A stretch of 64,000 bases of DNA from Maridesulfovibrio zosterae DSM 11974 (GTDB lineage: Bacteria; Desulfobacterota; Desulfovibrionia; Desulfovibrionales; Desulfovibrionaceae): the NCBI RefSeq assembly GCF_000425265.1, contig NZ_AUDC01000016.1, positions 1 through 64,000 of the forward strand, given 5' to 3'. The translations under genes were made by a program, and so were the position numbers. The notes below the pieces were generated by a model that was given only the letters and a program-made list of their open reading frames with translations, searched no databases and was not told the origin of the DNA. Each line of letters opens with the position of its first letter. The first letter of the stretch is position 1. This document shows positions 7,900 to 18,599 of the stretch, piece after piece.

Positions 7900-9315
7900 T
7901 TAGAAAACCTTTTTCCTCTTGGACGAGGACAGGATTCCCATTGCAGTCCTGTACTTGGCTACAGTCCTTCTCGCGATGTTGACTTCAAGCTGCTGTTTAA
8001 GCAATTCAGCAATTTTTTCGTCACTGATGGGTTTCTTACTGTTTTCTTCACTGATCAATTTTTTGATCGTTGCTTTTACAGATTCAGAACCGACCTGAGA
8101 ACCATCATCAAGACCGAGAGCACTGTTAAAGAAAAATTTAAGTTCAAAGATCCCGTGAGGTGTCGACACATACTTATTTGTAGTGATGCGGCTCACCGTA
8201 GATTCATGCATCTCAATATCTTCGGCAACCTCCTTCAAAATAAGCGGTTTTAACTTTGTAACACCTTCTGAAAAAAAACCTCGTTGAAATCTTACTATGG
8301 ATTCCAGGACCTTATACAGGGTTCTCTGCCTCTGATACAGGCTCTTCATGAGCCACTGCGCCGAGCGCATCTTTTCCTGAAAATATTCCTTATCCTCTCC
8401 CTTAGTGGATGCCAGTGTCTCCACATAAAATGCATTCATCTGCAACTTTGGAAGACCGTCTTCGTTTAAAACTATGACAAAATCACCATCATATTCATAA
8501 ACATAAGCATCAGGGCTGACATAGAAAGAGTCTCCGCCTGAAAAACTTGCTCCGGGTAAAGGATCAAGTATCTGCATCAAGTCAAGATAACTCTTTAAAT
8601 CTTCCATACTAAGCTTGAATTTACGGGCCAGAGGCTTATACCGCTTCTTTTCCAGATCATCCAGATGATCCCGTACAAGTGAGACCAGAATAGGATCATC
8701 ATCAAGCTTAAGCACTTCCATTTGAATCAGTAAACATTCCTGAGGAGTACGTGCAGCCACCCCCACAGGGTCGAATCTTTGTATCCTATGCAGAACCTCT
8801 TCAACTTCTTCGATTTCAGCATAACACGTTTCACAGACTTCTTCCAACTCAATCCTTAAAAAGCCACCTGAGCTAAGATTACCAATAATGCAGTCGCCAA
8901 TGGCCACTTCCTTTTCAGTAAAATCAGATAAACACATCTGCCAGCTCAAATGTCCATCAAGAGAAGTTGACTTGGTCAATCGTGACTCAAAAGACATTCC
9001 GTCTTCAAATGCTTCTGATTCACGTGATGATGACTGCTTGGAAGTACTTGAAAACTCACCGAGATAATTTTCCCAGTCAGCATCTTTGGAAATCTGAGCA
9101 TCTTCAGCTGTTGCTGTTCCGGCATCAGCATCAGGAGAATCAGTTCTTTCAGCTGCCTCTGCTTCCTCAAGGATCGGATTTTCCATTAGTTCCTGATGAA
9201 CGGAATCAACTAACTCCAATCTGGAAAGCTGCAACAACTTGATTGCCTGCTGCAACTGAGGAGTCATCACCAGTTGCTGAGTAAGCTTTAATTGTTGTCT
9301 AAGTTCCAACCCCAT
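7900..9315 (-). CDS. rpoN: RNA polymerase sigma-54 factor
   Basis: Sigma factor of 471 residues that needs enhancer-binding ATPases to open promoters of the GG-N10-GC type. Region I is the Gln/Leu-rich start (LRQQLKLTQQLVMTPQLQQA), region II is the acidic stretch around residues 50-100, the core-binding domain follows, and the RpoN box ARRTVAKYR lies close to the C-terminus. The start has GGCGG upstream. It begins an operon with hpf and ptsN. A candidate sigma-70 promoter is at 9434-9462. A sigma-54 promoter for glnN is present later in this window. Confidence 0.97.
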   Translation of the reverse strand: MGLELRQQLKLTQQLVMTPQLQQAIKLLQLSRLELVDSVHQELMENPILEEAEAAERTDSPDADAGTATAEDAQISKDADWENYLGEFSSTSKQSSSRESEAFEDGMSFESRLTKSTSLDGHLSWQMCLSDFTEKEVAIGDCIIGNLSSGGFLRIELEEVCETCYAEIEEVEEVLHRIQRFDPVGVAARTPQECLLIQMEVLKLDDDPILVSLVRDHLDDLEKKRYKPLARKFKLSMEDLKSYLDLMQILDPLPGASFSGGDSFYVSPDAYVYEYDGDFVIVLNEDGLPKLQMNAFYVETLASTKGEDKEYFQEKMRSAQWLMKSLYQRQRTLYKVLESIVRFQRGFFSEGVTKLKPLILKEVAEDIEMHESTVSRITTNKYVSTPHGIFELKFFFNSALGLDDGSQVGSESVKATIKKLISEENSKKPISDEKIAELLKQQLEVNIARRTVAKYRTAMGILSSSKRKKVF

Positions 9316-9433
9316 AAATGTCCGCCACCTTCGTAATTTAATACAATATATTCAATTAGAAATAATTTTCGGCAAAAAAAACTAAGTCAGCCCTTTATAA
9401 ATTTGCTCTTCACTACTCTATGGGCTTATCTAA

Positions 9434-9462
9434 AGTATGCCACACTACTTTGCAGCTTGCAA
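9434..9462 (-). promoter_or_regulatory. Candidate sigma-70 promoter of rpoN
   Basis: On the minus strand TTGCAA (9462-9457), a 17-base spacer and CATACT (9439-9434), each matching four of six consensus bases. It lies about 120 bases before the rpoN start and after the lptB terminator. Predicted by eye only. Confidence 0.45.
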
Positions 9463-9590
9463 CAAGTTGTACAGATTTATCTGTAATTACTGACTTTTTT
9501 AATTTACATTAAGACATATGAAAAAAGTGTACCAATGTTCTTCAAAACTGTAAATCAGCAATGACAAAATTAATAAAAACTAGCAAAAAA

Positions 9591-9618
9591 ATGCCGAATT
9601 CCAACAGGAATCCGGCAT
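9591..9618 (-). terminator. Intrinsic terminator after lptB
   Basis: 12-bp stem (ATGCCGAATTCC with 9607-9618, one wobble) around a 4-base loop, followed on the minus strand by seven T. It ends the kdsA-kdsC-lptC-lptA-lptB transcript. Confidence 0.92.
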
Positions 9619-9650
9619 TAAAAATATCCACATTTCTATAGCAGTGTAGC

Positions 9651-10373
9651 TTATAAACTGAAACTGTCACCCAGATAAAGACGTCTGGCTTTGGTATTCT
9701 TCACAATACTCTCAGGTGAACCGTTGAGAATAACCCTACCCTCGTATACCAGATAGGCCCGATCACAAATGGAGAGTGTCTCACGGACGTTATGGTCAGA
9801 AATAAGAATACCCAGCCCCATATCTTTAAGGCTGGAAATAATATCCTGAATATCAATTACCGCGATAGGGTCGATCCCAGCAAATGGTTCATCGAGAAGG
9901 ATGAACTTGGGATTGTTGATCATAGCCCGAGCTATTTCCAAACGTCTCCTTTCGCCACCTGACAGATACATGGCTTTCTGGTCAGCCAGGCGAAGAATAT
10001 TAAGCTGGTCAAGCAATTCATCAGCTCTCTTACCGACGGCTTTACCTGAAAGTCCGGTATGCTCGATAATAATTTCCAGATTTTTACGCACAGAAAGCTT
10101 TTTAAAAATAGAACTTTCCTGTGGCAGGTAACTGATTCCCTGACGGGCTCTCTCATGCAGAGGCAGTCTGGTAATCGTTTTTTTATTGTAATAAACCTCA
10201 CCGGAAGTAGGTTTAACAACACCGACCAGCATATAAAATGTAGTAGTTTTACCTGCCCCGTTAGGACCAAGCAATCCCACAACTTCGCCTTCACGCACGG
10301 TAAGATTGATACCGCGTACAACTTCTTTCGGTCCGTAACATTTGACCAGTTTCTTGGCGACAATTGAATTCAT
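9651..10373 (-). CDS. lptB: LPS export ABC transporter ATP-binding protein
   Basis: ATPase of the LptB2FG transporter that extracts LPS from the inner membrane. The 240 residues contain Walker A GPNGAGKTT (36-44), the Q-loop near LPQESSIF, the ABC signature YLSGGERRR, Walker B FILLDEPFAGIDP and the switch His in ISDHNVRET. It follows lptC and lptA in the order lptC-lptA-lptB, 28 bases after lptA; lptF and lptG are not in the window. GGGAA precedes the ATG. Confidence 0.97.
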   Translation of the reverse strand: MNSIVAKKLVKCYGPKEVVRGINLTVREGEVVGLLGPNGAGKTTTFYMLVGVVKPTSGEVYYNKKTITRLPLHERARQGISYLPQESSIFKKLSVRKNLEIIIEHTGLSGKAVGKRADELLDQLNILRLADQKAMYLSGGERRRLEIARAMINNPKFILLDEPFAGIDPIAVIDIQDIISSLKDMGLGILISDHNVRETLSICDRAYLVYEGRVILNGSPESIVKNTKARRLYLGDSFSL

Positions 10374-10401
10374 AATATTCCCATATATTACAGATCGGGG
10401 C

Positions 10402-12069
10402 TTAGGGGCCTACGTTTTTTGGAGTATAGAAAATCGCCTCAATAGGCTTCTTGCCACCAACAACTTCAGAGCGGTTTTCTTTAAGATAAAACTTGATAAG
10501 GTTACCCTGTACAAGGTTAGGACCATCCTCCAGTCTGGCATTACCTTCCATGAGAATAATGGAATCTGCCACAATATAAGTAAGTTTGTCACAATCGCCT
10601 TTGCGCTTGTTCATGACAACCTTAACATTGCCCTGAGCAACAATTCTTTTTATCTTTTCCTGTGTATCGGCAAGGGAATCACCATCAGGTCGCAGGTGAG
10701 CGGTCAAAGTATCAGATGTAAGGGTAACATCAAGGCGAACAACTTTCACATTACCGGCAAAAATAATGCTGTTATTGTTCTCGCTGAAAGTCATTTTAGT
10801 AGAAGTAATTTTGATAGGCACATCATCAGGACCGCCTGCGGGCTTTCTCTTTACCGGAGTATCTTTTTTCTTTTCCGCAGGAGCCTGGGATTGCAGATAT
10901 GTTCCATAAACATAACCTATGCGTTTAGCCTCCTGCCCTTTTACAGTTTTAAATACAGGGTACCATTTACCTTCCTGAGCACCTACAGTAACAGCATCAC
11001 CTTGCTCCAACTTGTCAACTATGAGAGATTTTGCATCGGGTTGCGACCGGACATTGAGTACCGCCATGGAATACATGGTTTTAGTTACAACAGGAGCATC
11101 GAGAATCTCCTGCATAGCATCTTCCATCGCATCAAGCTTATCTTTACGTATAGCCTCATCCGTAATCTTTTTCTGTTTAACGGCTGCAATCTCAGCTTTA
11201 CGGGCATCAATACCGGCCATTTGCTGCTGTTCAAGATTTTTAGGATAAGCGGCTAAAAAAGGTCCCCATGCATAACCCCAGACAGGAGTATCTTTCTTTA
11301 CAAGAGTATCGATACGATAAAGAGCGTACATTCCACCCTTTTCAGCTCCAACCTGAGCTCGATGACCAGGACTGAGAATGCCTACAGTCTTAGAAGTTGA
11401 AACAGGCTTTTCTATTACATTAATTTTTCGCACAGCATAACGGATGCGGGCATCATCGAGAGCAATGTCAACCTGCTCTTTTTTTACATAACCCAAAGCT
11501 CCCGCTTCAGAAGTAACTTTTCCGTCTGCTTTAAAAACTGCGTACCAGCCGTCCCTAAGAAAACCGACCTTAATTTTATCACCGGTTTTAAACATTCCTC
11601 CTGTGGAGGATTTTACTGTGCGCTCAAGATAATATTTTAAATCTTTGCCCAGATAACGGACATCACCCCAGTCTACGAGGGGACAGTCTGATGAAACAGG
11701 AATTACTACTTTTTTAGAAATATAACCTACAGGATTTTTCAATTCTCCATCAGCAGCCGGATAGACAGGAAGCCAGCCTTTTTTTTCCTTACCAACTAAA
11801 AAACCCTCGGCAGGAGAAAGAACCCATACGACAGGTGCTTTCAAAGAGGGAGTTTCCCTTATATTAGCAATATATTTCGTAACATTAAGTTTAGATTTAT
11901 CATATGCATGAGCCTTAGAGCCTACGGCAAGTGCGAAAAAAAACACCATACAGGCAAATGTATGGAGTAGAAATACAGAAAATGAACGACTGCGGAACAA
12001 TGAACTTCTTTCAGATGTGCTAATCAAATGATTACTCGCTTCTATTATATTTCTTAATGCTCTTTTCAT
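10402..12069 (-). CDS. lptA: LptA-family LPS transport protein with N-terminal SH3-like repeats
   Basis: Periplasmic LPS bridge protein with an unusual build. At 555 residues it is about three times the normal LptA length. Residues 1-55 are a long signal peptide (hydrophobic FACMVFFFALAVGSKAHA). Residues about 58-395 hold several SH3-like units (NVTKYIANIRETPSLKAPVVW, KINVIEKPVSTSKTVGILSPG, MAVLNVRSQPDAKSLIVDKL). A Lys/Pro linker leads to the OstA/LptA domain at about 415-540 (PIKITSTKMTFSENNNSIIF, GNVKVVRLDVTLTSDTL). The position between lptC and lptB supports the role. The SH3 part may bind peptidoglycan. No good ribosome binding site is visible before the ATG, so a later start (for example Met41) is possible. 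Confidence 0.88.
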   Translation of the reverse strand: MKRALRNIIEASNHLISTSERSSLFRSRSFSVFLLHTFACMVFFFALAVGSKAHAYDKSKLNVTKYIANIRETPSLKAPVVWVLSPAEGFLVGKEKKGWLPVYPAADGELKNPVGYISKKVVIPVSSDCPLVDWGDVRYLGKDLKYYLERTVKSSTGGMFKTGDKIKVGFLRDGWYAVFKADGKVTSEAGALGYVKKEQVDIALDDARIRYAVRKINVIEKPVSTSKTVGILSPGHRAQVGAEKGGMYALYRIDTLVKKDTPVWGYAWGPFLAAYPKNLEQQQMAGIDARKAEIAAVKQKKITDEAIRKDKLDAMEDAMQEILDAPVVTKTMYSMAVLNVRSQPDAKSLIVDKLEQGDAVTVGAQEGKWYPVFKTVKGQEAKRIGYVYGTYLQSQAPAEKKKDTPVKRKPAGGPDDVPIKITSTKMTFSENNNSIIFAGNVKVVRLDVTLTSDTLTAHLRPDGDSLADTQEKIKRIVAQGNVKVVMNKRKGDCDKLTYIVADSIILMEGNARLEDGPNLVQGNLIKFYLKENRSEVVGGKKPIEAIFYTPKNVGP

Positions 12070-12075
12070 AATGAT

Positions 12076-12666
12076 TTATTCAGGCATTGCCACCATATTC
12101 GGAGAAATAAGTGCTTCCATTCCATCTTCAATCATTATTTCACGGGTGACAAGATTAACCTTCACCCTTTTGGACATTATGTATACGGAAGGACTCTGCA
12201 CTTTTACATTACCTTCCAGAAAAAGCATATTATCTTTAGGCTTAAAATTAAGGCGATCAGACTTAAGCTGCATGTCTCCATAGTGGCCTTGCACGGTATC
12301 CCAGAGTTTCAGCCCCTCACCTTTCTGACTGACTTCACCATGCAGAGCACGTACAAAAACTTCTTTACGGTCACGCCCCAGATAGTATGTTACGCGAGGC
12401 TTATCCGCTATGACCAATCCATTTTCCTGATCATAGTCAGCACTTCCGGCCCTCAGAATCCACTCCACATCTCCGCCTGTACCCTGAATAAGTTCAATCT
12501 CCTCAGCGGAAATATCAGATTTCTTCTGATTTGCCACAATAGGATTTTCAACCAGAGCACGAGCCATATGCGGATACGAAGCATACTTCTTGCCAAGAAT
12601 AGTCCCGGCAGCAAGTCCGAGAAACACGGCTAGTATAAAATATAAAACAGCACCGAATCGGGCCAT
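12076..12666 (-). CDS. lptC: LPS export protein LptC
   Basis: Bitopic inner-membrane protein that receives LPS from LptB2FG and passes it to LptA. The 196 residues open with one transmembrane helix (FGAVLYFILAVFLGLAAGTI), followed by a periplasmic beta-jellyroll with the LptC-type strands (AEEIELIQGTGGDVEWILRA, HGEVSQKGEGLKLWDTVQG, LNFKPKDNMLFLEGNVKVQS). Its start directly abuts the kdsC stop and its stop lies 6 bases before lptA, so translation is coupled along this operon. Confidence 0.93.
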   Translation of the reverse strand: MARFGAVLYFILAVFLGLAAGTILGKKYASYPHMARALVENPIVANQKKSDISAEEIELIQGTGGDVEWILRAGSADYDQENGLVIADKPRVTYYLGRDRKEVFVRALHGEVSQKGEGLKLWDTVQGHYGDMQLKSDRLNFKPKDNMLFLEGNVKVQSPSVYIMSKRVKVNLVTREIMIEDGMEALISPNMVAMPE

Positions 12667-13188
12667 TTAGCCTGCCCACTCTTTCCAGATTTCACTAAGC
12701 TTCCCTTGTGCATCCAGAATGTACGAAATAGCTTCTCTTACAGCTCCATGACCGCCCTTCTTACTGGAGATCCACTTACTGACACCAAAAAGCTCAGGTT
12801 GAGAATTTTTAACAGCCATAGGCAGACCAACCCGCTTCATAACCGGAACATCAATCCAGTCATCCCCGATGTATGCGACTTCTTCGTCAGTCAAACCTTT
12901 TTTTGCCAACAGCTTCTCATAAAACGGAAGTTTCTCCCTTTGCCCGGGATAATACTCAGTAATCCCAAGCTCGCTCACCCGCTTTTCAACAGCGCCATGA
13001 TTAAGTCCGGTAATAACTGCAACTTCAATTCCTGCCTGCTGTGCAAACTTAATCCCCAGCCCGTCCTGCACGTTGAAACGTTTGCTCACATTACCGTCTT
13101 TATCATAATAAAGTCCGCCATCAGTCAGCACACCGTCAACATCGAGAATAAGTAATTTAACTCTGCGAGCATTTTCTTTAGCAGGCAT
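12667..13188 (-). CDS. kdsC: 3-deoxy-D-manno-octulosonate 8-phosphate phosphatase
   Basis: HAD-superfamily phosphatase that releases KDO from KDO-8-phosphate, feeding the LPS inner core. Its 173 residues are the family's usual length. The nucleophile motif DVDGVLTDG (residues 16-24) includes the GGLYYD that follows in KdsC; motif III is around [18 protein letters not shown] and the metal aspartates are in [12 protein letters not shown]. It overlaps kdsA by 11 bases and abuts lptC. GGAG lies before the ATG inside the kdsA end. Confidence 0.95.
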   Translation of the reverse strand: MPAKENARRVKLLILDVDGVLTDGGLYYDKDGNVSKRFNVQDGLGIKFAQQAGIEVAVITGLNHGAVEKRVSELGITEYYPGQREKLPFYEKLLAKKGLTDEEVAYIGDDWIDVPVMKRVGLPMAVKNSQPELFGVSKWISSKKGGHGAVREAISYILDAQGKLSEIWKEWAG

Positions 13189-13990
13189 AGTTCACACTCC
13201 ATCCGGCAAGCAGATCTTTAATTAAATCTTCAGTCCGCTCAAGAGGCCAGCTGTTAGGGCCGTCGCATAAAGCACATTCAGGATCAGGATGAACTTCCAT
13301 AAACACGCCTGAAGCACCTGCTGCAATTGCTGCACGCGACAAAACAGGTACAAATTCACGCTGTCCGCCGGATTTACCGTCCAGACCACCGGGAAGCTGT
13401 ACAGAGTGCGTAGCATCAAAAACGATCGGGCAACCGAACTCTTTCATAATTGCCATAGAGCGCATATCCACAACAAGATTATTGTAGCCGAAACTTGATC
13501 CACGCTCAGTGAGCCAGATACGCTCTGTTCCTGCCTCACGCAGTTTACCAACAACATGGCTCATTTCGTGAGGAGCGAGAAACTGGCCTTTTTTTACGTT
13601 AATAACCCGTCCAGTTTCAGCTGCGGCAACCAGCAGATCGGTCTGTCTGCACAGGAATGCCGGAATCTGTATAACATCGGCAACTTCGCCGACAGGCGCA
13701 GCCTGATCCGGGGTATGGATATCAGTTACAACAGGTAAACCGGTCTCATCTTTTATACGCTGCAACCATTTAAGCCCTTCCTCCATGCCCGGACCTCTGA
13801 ACGATTTGATAGAGGTACGATTAGCTTTGTCGAAAGAGCTTTTAAAAATAACTGTAACATCAAGACGTTCAGCAATACCTGCCAGCACTTCTGCAGACCG
13901 CAAGGCAACGTCCATGTTTTCCAAAGCACACGGCCCGGCTAAAATAAAAGGACCATGTAAACTTTTCTGATATAATTCATCGGGAGTCAT
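13178..13990 (-). CDS. kdsA: 2-dehydro-3-deoxyphosphooctonate aldolase (KDO-8P synthase)
   Basis: Condenses PEP with arabinose-5-phosphate to KDO-8-phosphate. The 270 residues include AGPCALE (18-24), the substrate-binding [20 protein letters not shown] and the [11 protein letters not shown] motif. Cys21 in GPCALE is present; in this family it is linked to metal dependence together with a His and Asp further on. GGAGGG lies eight bases before the ATG. It overlaps kdsC and follows pyrG, which makes the CTP used to activate KDO. Confidence 0.96.
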   Translation of the reverse strand: MTPDELYQKSLHGPFILAGPCALENMDVALRSAEVLAGIAERLDVTVIFKSSFDKANRTSIKSFRGPGMEEGLKWLQRIKDETGLPVVTDIHTPDQAAPVGEVADVIQIPAFLCRQTDLLVAAAETGRVINVKKGQFLAPHEMSHVVGKLREAGTERIWLTERGSSFGYNNLVVDMRSMAIMKEFGCPIVFDATHSVQLPGGLDGKSGGQREFVPVLSRAAIAAGASGVFMEVHPDPECALCDGPNSWPLERTEDLIKDLLAGWSVNYAC

Positions 13991-14011
13991 ATGCTGCCCT
14001 CCAAATATAAA

Positions 14012-14046
14012 GGATGCCTGAAAGTACCATAAACAATACTTTCAGG
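14012..14046 (-). other. Hairpin between pyrG and kdsA
   Basis: GCCTGAAAGTA and its complement form an 11-bp stem with a 10-base loop in the 76-base gap. No clear T run follows on the minus strand, so it could be a partial terminator or RNA processing site setting the relative level of pyrG and the kds/lpt genes. Confidence 0.6.
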
Positions 14047-14066
14047 CAGCCTGTAATTTTTATAAA

Positions 14067-15728
<1,662 letters not shown>

Positions 15729-15886
15729 TTAAAATTATCGCTGCTACATAATACAAAAAGTACAGCGAATAAAGTCAGTATCACAAAAAAAACACAAAAC
15801 GAGACCCACCCCGTAAACAATCTCTATTCAGGCGTTTCCCACTTAAAAAATATGTGTTAGCGGTACGTCCTGAGGAATATAGACTG

Positions 15887-15915
15887 TTGACGGGAAGCTG
15901 ACCCGCAATTATGTT
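15887..15915 (+). promoter_or_regulatory. Candidate sigma-70 promoter of purQ
   Basis: TTGACG (15887-15892), 17-base spacer, TATGTT (15910-15915). The predicted start leaves a leader of about 60 bases containing a hairpin (TTCAAA...TTTGAA near 15921-15949). The -35 region also overlaps a dyad GAGGAA...TTCCTC. Predicted by eye. Confidence 0.4.
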
Positions 15916-15984
15916 CCTCTCTTCAAACAAGGACTAGATAGTCTTTGAATATTTCTATTGTCAACATCTGGAGGACAAAAATAT

Positions 15985-16794
15985 ATGGCTCGCGTTAAAG
16001 TTTTAGTCATTACCGGTTACGGAACCAACTGTGAAAACGAATCTGCTCATGCCGCTAAGAAAGCAGGAGCAGACGAAGTAGACATTACCTACTTCTCTGA
16101 CCTTACTGCAGGTAAAAAGACCCTAGAAGGTTATAATTTCTTGATTTTTCCAGGTGGATTCCTTGATGGAGATGACCTTGGATCAGCTCAGGCTGCGGCG
16201 CTTCGCTGGAAACATGCCCAGACTGCCGACGGTCATCCGCTGGTAGATCAGATAAAAAAATTCTTTGACGATGGCGGAATTATTCTCGGCATCTGTAATG
16301 GATTTCAGCTGCTGGTTAAACTAGGACTGCTTCCCGCTGTCGGTGGCGAATATTTTACACGTCAGGTTTCCCTGAGTCATAATGACTCCGCAAAATACGA
16401 AGATCGCTGGGTTCACCTCAAAGCCAACCCCGCGTCTCCTTGTGTTTTCACTAAAGAAATTGACACCCTTAATGTTCCTGTTCGCCACGGTGAAGGTAAA
16501 ATTGTTCCTGCTGATGATGCCATGATGGATAAAATCGTGGAGAACAATCTCATCGCTCTGCAGTACATTGATGCTGAATCTGGTGACGTTACTCAGGAAT
16601 ACCCCGCTAACCCCAACGGTTCTCCCCTTGGTATTGCAGGTCTTACCGACCCGAGCGGACGCATTCTTGGACTCATGCCGCATCCTGAAGCATACAACCA
16701 CCCCACCAATCACCCCAAGTGGACCAGAGGTGATATTCCCGTGCTGGGTCTGACTTTGCTTGAAGGTGGCGTAAACTACATTAAATCATTATAG
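15985..16794 (+). CDS. purQ: Phosphoribosylformylglycinamidine synthase, glutaminase subunit (PurQ-like)
   Basis: Glutaminase of the FGAM synthase complex in purine synthesis. The 269 residues have the class I amidotransferase triad: Cys in ILGICNGFQ, and His/Glu in LMPHPEAYNHP. The opening VLVITGYGTNCENES is typical of PurQ. It is somewhat longer than the roughly 225-residue Bacillus-type PurQ. The ATG at 15985 has GGAGG upstream; an in-frame extension to 15958 lacks one. PurL and PurS are not in the window, so it is a detached pur gene. It ends in a terminator that runs into the next gene's start. Confidence 0.92.
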   Translation: MARVKVLVITGYGTNCENESAHAAKKAGADEVDITYFSDLTAGKKTLEGYNFLIFPGGFLDGDDLGSAQAAALRWKHAQTADGHPLVDQIKKFFDDGGIILGICNGFQLLVKLGLLPAVGGEYFTRQVSLSHNDSAKYEDRWVHLKANPASPCVFTKEIDTLNVPVRHGEGKIVPADDAMMDKIVENNLIALQYIDAESGDVTQEYPANPNGSPLGIAGLTDPSGRILGLMPHPEAYNHPTNHPKWTRGDIPVLGLTLLEGGVNYIKSL

Positions 16795-16902
16795 ATTACA
16801 TGTGCCAAAGTACTTTTTAACGACGATTCGCATCGACTTATAAAGTATCTGACAGTCCTTAAACGCGGACTGATTTCTTAGCTTAGAAAAAACTTAACAA
16901 AC

Positions 16903-16940
16903 AGGAGGAGGGAGAATACTTCCTTCTCCTTTTTATTTTT
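16903..16940 (+). terminator. Intrinsic terminator after purQ, abutting tadA start
   Basis: 11-bp stem (16904-16914 with 16919-16929, two G-T wobbles), AATA loop, then an almost pure T tract to 16941. The tadA ATG starts at 16942, directly after the T tract. Confidence 0.88.
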
Positions 16941-16941
16941 T

Positions 16942-17454
16942 ATGAGCAGCAATAAAATCATCATCAGGGGAAATCCTCCAGTAGAGCCGCCGCAAGGTCA
17001 AACCTGGCGGTCAATGATGGATATTGCCATACGGGCTGGATTCAAAGCCCGTCAAAACGATGAAGTTCCAATAGGAGCAGCATTATTTACTGCCGAAGGA
17101 GAGCTGCTTGCCACTGGAAATAATTCTCCCGTCACCGATAACGACCCCACCGCACATGCAGAAGTAAGATGTATCCGCAATGCCTGTAACACGCTTAGTA
17201 ATTACCGATTACCCAGAGGAACGATTCTGGTTGTTACTCTGGAACCATGCATTATGTGCCTAGGAGCAATAATTCACTCCAGAGTTGCAGGAGTAGTCTT
17301 CGGAGCACCGGACCCCAGAGCAGGGGCTGTTGTCTCAAATCTGGAAGGAACAGAACTCCCCTTTGCCAATCACAAATTCTGGACAATAGGCGGGGTCAGC
17401 GAAGAAGAGTGCAAAACCATGCTGCAAAGTTTTTTTCTACAACGCAGAAAATAA
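16942..17454 (+). CDS. tadA: tRNA-specific adenosine deaminase family protein
   Basis: Zinc deaminase of the TadA family, which turns A34 of tRNA-Arg(ACG) into inosine. Zinc and catalytic residues are in HAE (72-74) and EPCIMC (Cys103, Cys106). The VFGAPDPRAGAVVSN region fits TadA rather than a free-base deaminase. It has 170 residues, about 15 more than usual, due to an N-terminal extension. The ATG at 16942 directly follows the T tract of the purQ terminator and no Shine-Dalgarno is near it, so translation may instead start at Met25/Met26 or at another codon. Transcription start must lie inside or upstream of the terminator. Confidence 0.88.
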   Translation: MSSNKIIIRGNPPVEPPQGQTWRSMMDIAIRAGFKARQNDEVPIGAALFTAEGELLATGNNSPVTDNDPTAHAEVRCIRNACNTLSNYRLPRGTILVVTLEPCIMCLGAIIHSRVAGVVFGAPDPRAGAVVSNLEGTELPFANHKFWTIGGVSEEECKTMLQSFFLQRRK

Positions 17455-17633
17455 AGCCTCCCATTATATCTTTAATCCATCATCCATTCCAATTTCTATC
17501 TAATTAATATACAGATACTAATTCCATTAGAGAATAGTATTATTGTCTGGTACAGCAAAATCTGAGGCAAAAAATATATTCTAATCTATTGGCTTATGGA
17601 TAGACTTGATATTACTTTGAGACAGGAGTGAAG

Positions 17634-18599
17634 ATGGAAAAAATATTTTTTATAACCGGACTTCCGAAGACATGATCTACGTGGATTAAGAATATGCTTA
17701 ATGACGTTAAAGGCATTTGCTGTATCGGAGAGGGACTTTTCTTTGCGTCTGGTTTAAAAAATACACCATCACTTTATGATTCAATCTATAAATCAGTTTA
17801 CCAATGGGGTGATTATGTATGCGAGCGAAAACAAAATTGGCTTGATGATCTGGTTGAAATAAAAACAGTTGAAAAGCGTAATTTTGTTTCTGAGGACAGT
17901 AAAATCAACATCACCCAGAAAATGGCTGACCAAGCTACCCGTGAAATTGTGCTTAACTGTTTTTTACGGCGGCTAGCAGAAAATACGGCTATTGGAGATA
18001 AGACGACAGCTCTCTCTGCTGAAGTTTTTTCGCGTATTCAGAGAGTTTTTCCTGAAGCAAAAATTATTTTTTTGCATCGTAATTTATACGATTTTCTAGC
18101 TTCCTACATAATGCATTTCTATAGATCTACTAAGACAAACAGAGCTGATGCAGAAATGTGCAGATTTACAATAAACGATTTTTTAATGATCGATTCTTAC
18201 CAGAAAAATGAGCAAGGTGATATTATCACAGCTAAAACTCTTAAAAAATTCATTAACGATTGGAAGTGCATGAATATAAAATTTGAAAAATACAAATCAA
18301 ATAATCAGAGTGTCTTAGCACTTAAATATGAAAATATTAAATCTGATCCTATAAAATATTTTTCAAAAATTGTTCAATTCATACATCCTCATTCTGACGT
18401 TGATAAATATCAAAATATTATTGAAAACTGGTCCTTTGATTCAAAGAATATGTCAACCGGACCTTCAAAAGCACATGTAAATTCTCGTATTACAGGATAT
18501 GGCAAGGCTATGTTCAGTGAAAATCTACAAAATATTGTAGAAAACGAATTGAGCAGATTCGATCCTGGGCTACAACAATCCGCACAGCATAAGTTATAA
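17634..18599 (+). pseudogene. Sulfotransferase-family gene interrupted by an in-frame TGA
   Basis: PAPS-dependent sulfotransferase-like protein. The natural start is the ATG at 17634 with AGGAG six bases before it. It reads MEKIFFITGLPKT, then TGA at 17673-17675, then STWIKNMLNDV. The family's PAPS-binding loop is P-[KR]-[ST]-G-[ST]-[ST]-W, so the stop sits exactly where Gly (GGA) is expected; one G-to-T change explains it. The rest stays open to 18599 and shows the 3'-phosphate-binding stretch (KIIFLHRNLYDFLASYIMHFYRS) and a RITGYG end. A start at 17694 would give 301 residues without the cofactor loop and probably no activity. Selenocysteine is possible but unlikely. Confidence 0.8.

Larger units (their letters stand above)
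9316..9650. other. Gap between rpoN and lptB
   Basis: 335 bases with no gene. It holds the lptB terminator (9591-9618) at one end and the candidate rpoN promoter (9434-9462) in the middle, so rpoN is probably transcribed separately from the lpt genes. Confidence 0.7.

Noticed and set aside
10342-11256. 304-codon open frame antisense to lptA
   Set aside because: It covers the end of lptA and the lptB start, has unusual composition and no start signal; a frame shadow.
15830-15984. Riboswitch or 6S-like RNA before purQ
   Set aside because: Some dyads (GAGGAA/TTCCTC, CGGG/CCCG, TTCAAA/TTTGAA) are present, but no purine, ZTP or other riboswitch consensus was recognisable.
17673-17675. Selenocysteine codon in the sulfotransferase
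   Set aside because: The position is the family's P-loop glycine, not a redox Cys, and the hairpin after it lacks the usual G in the loop. A nonsense mutation or read error is simpler, though not excluded.
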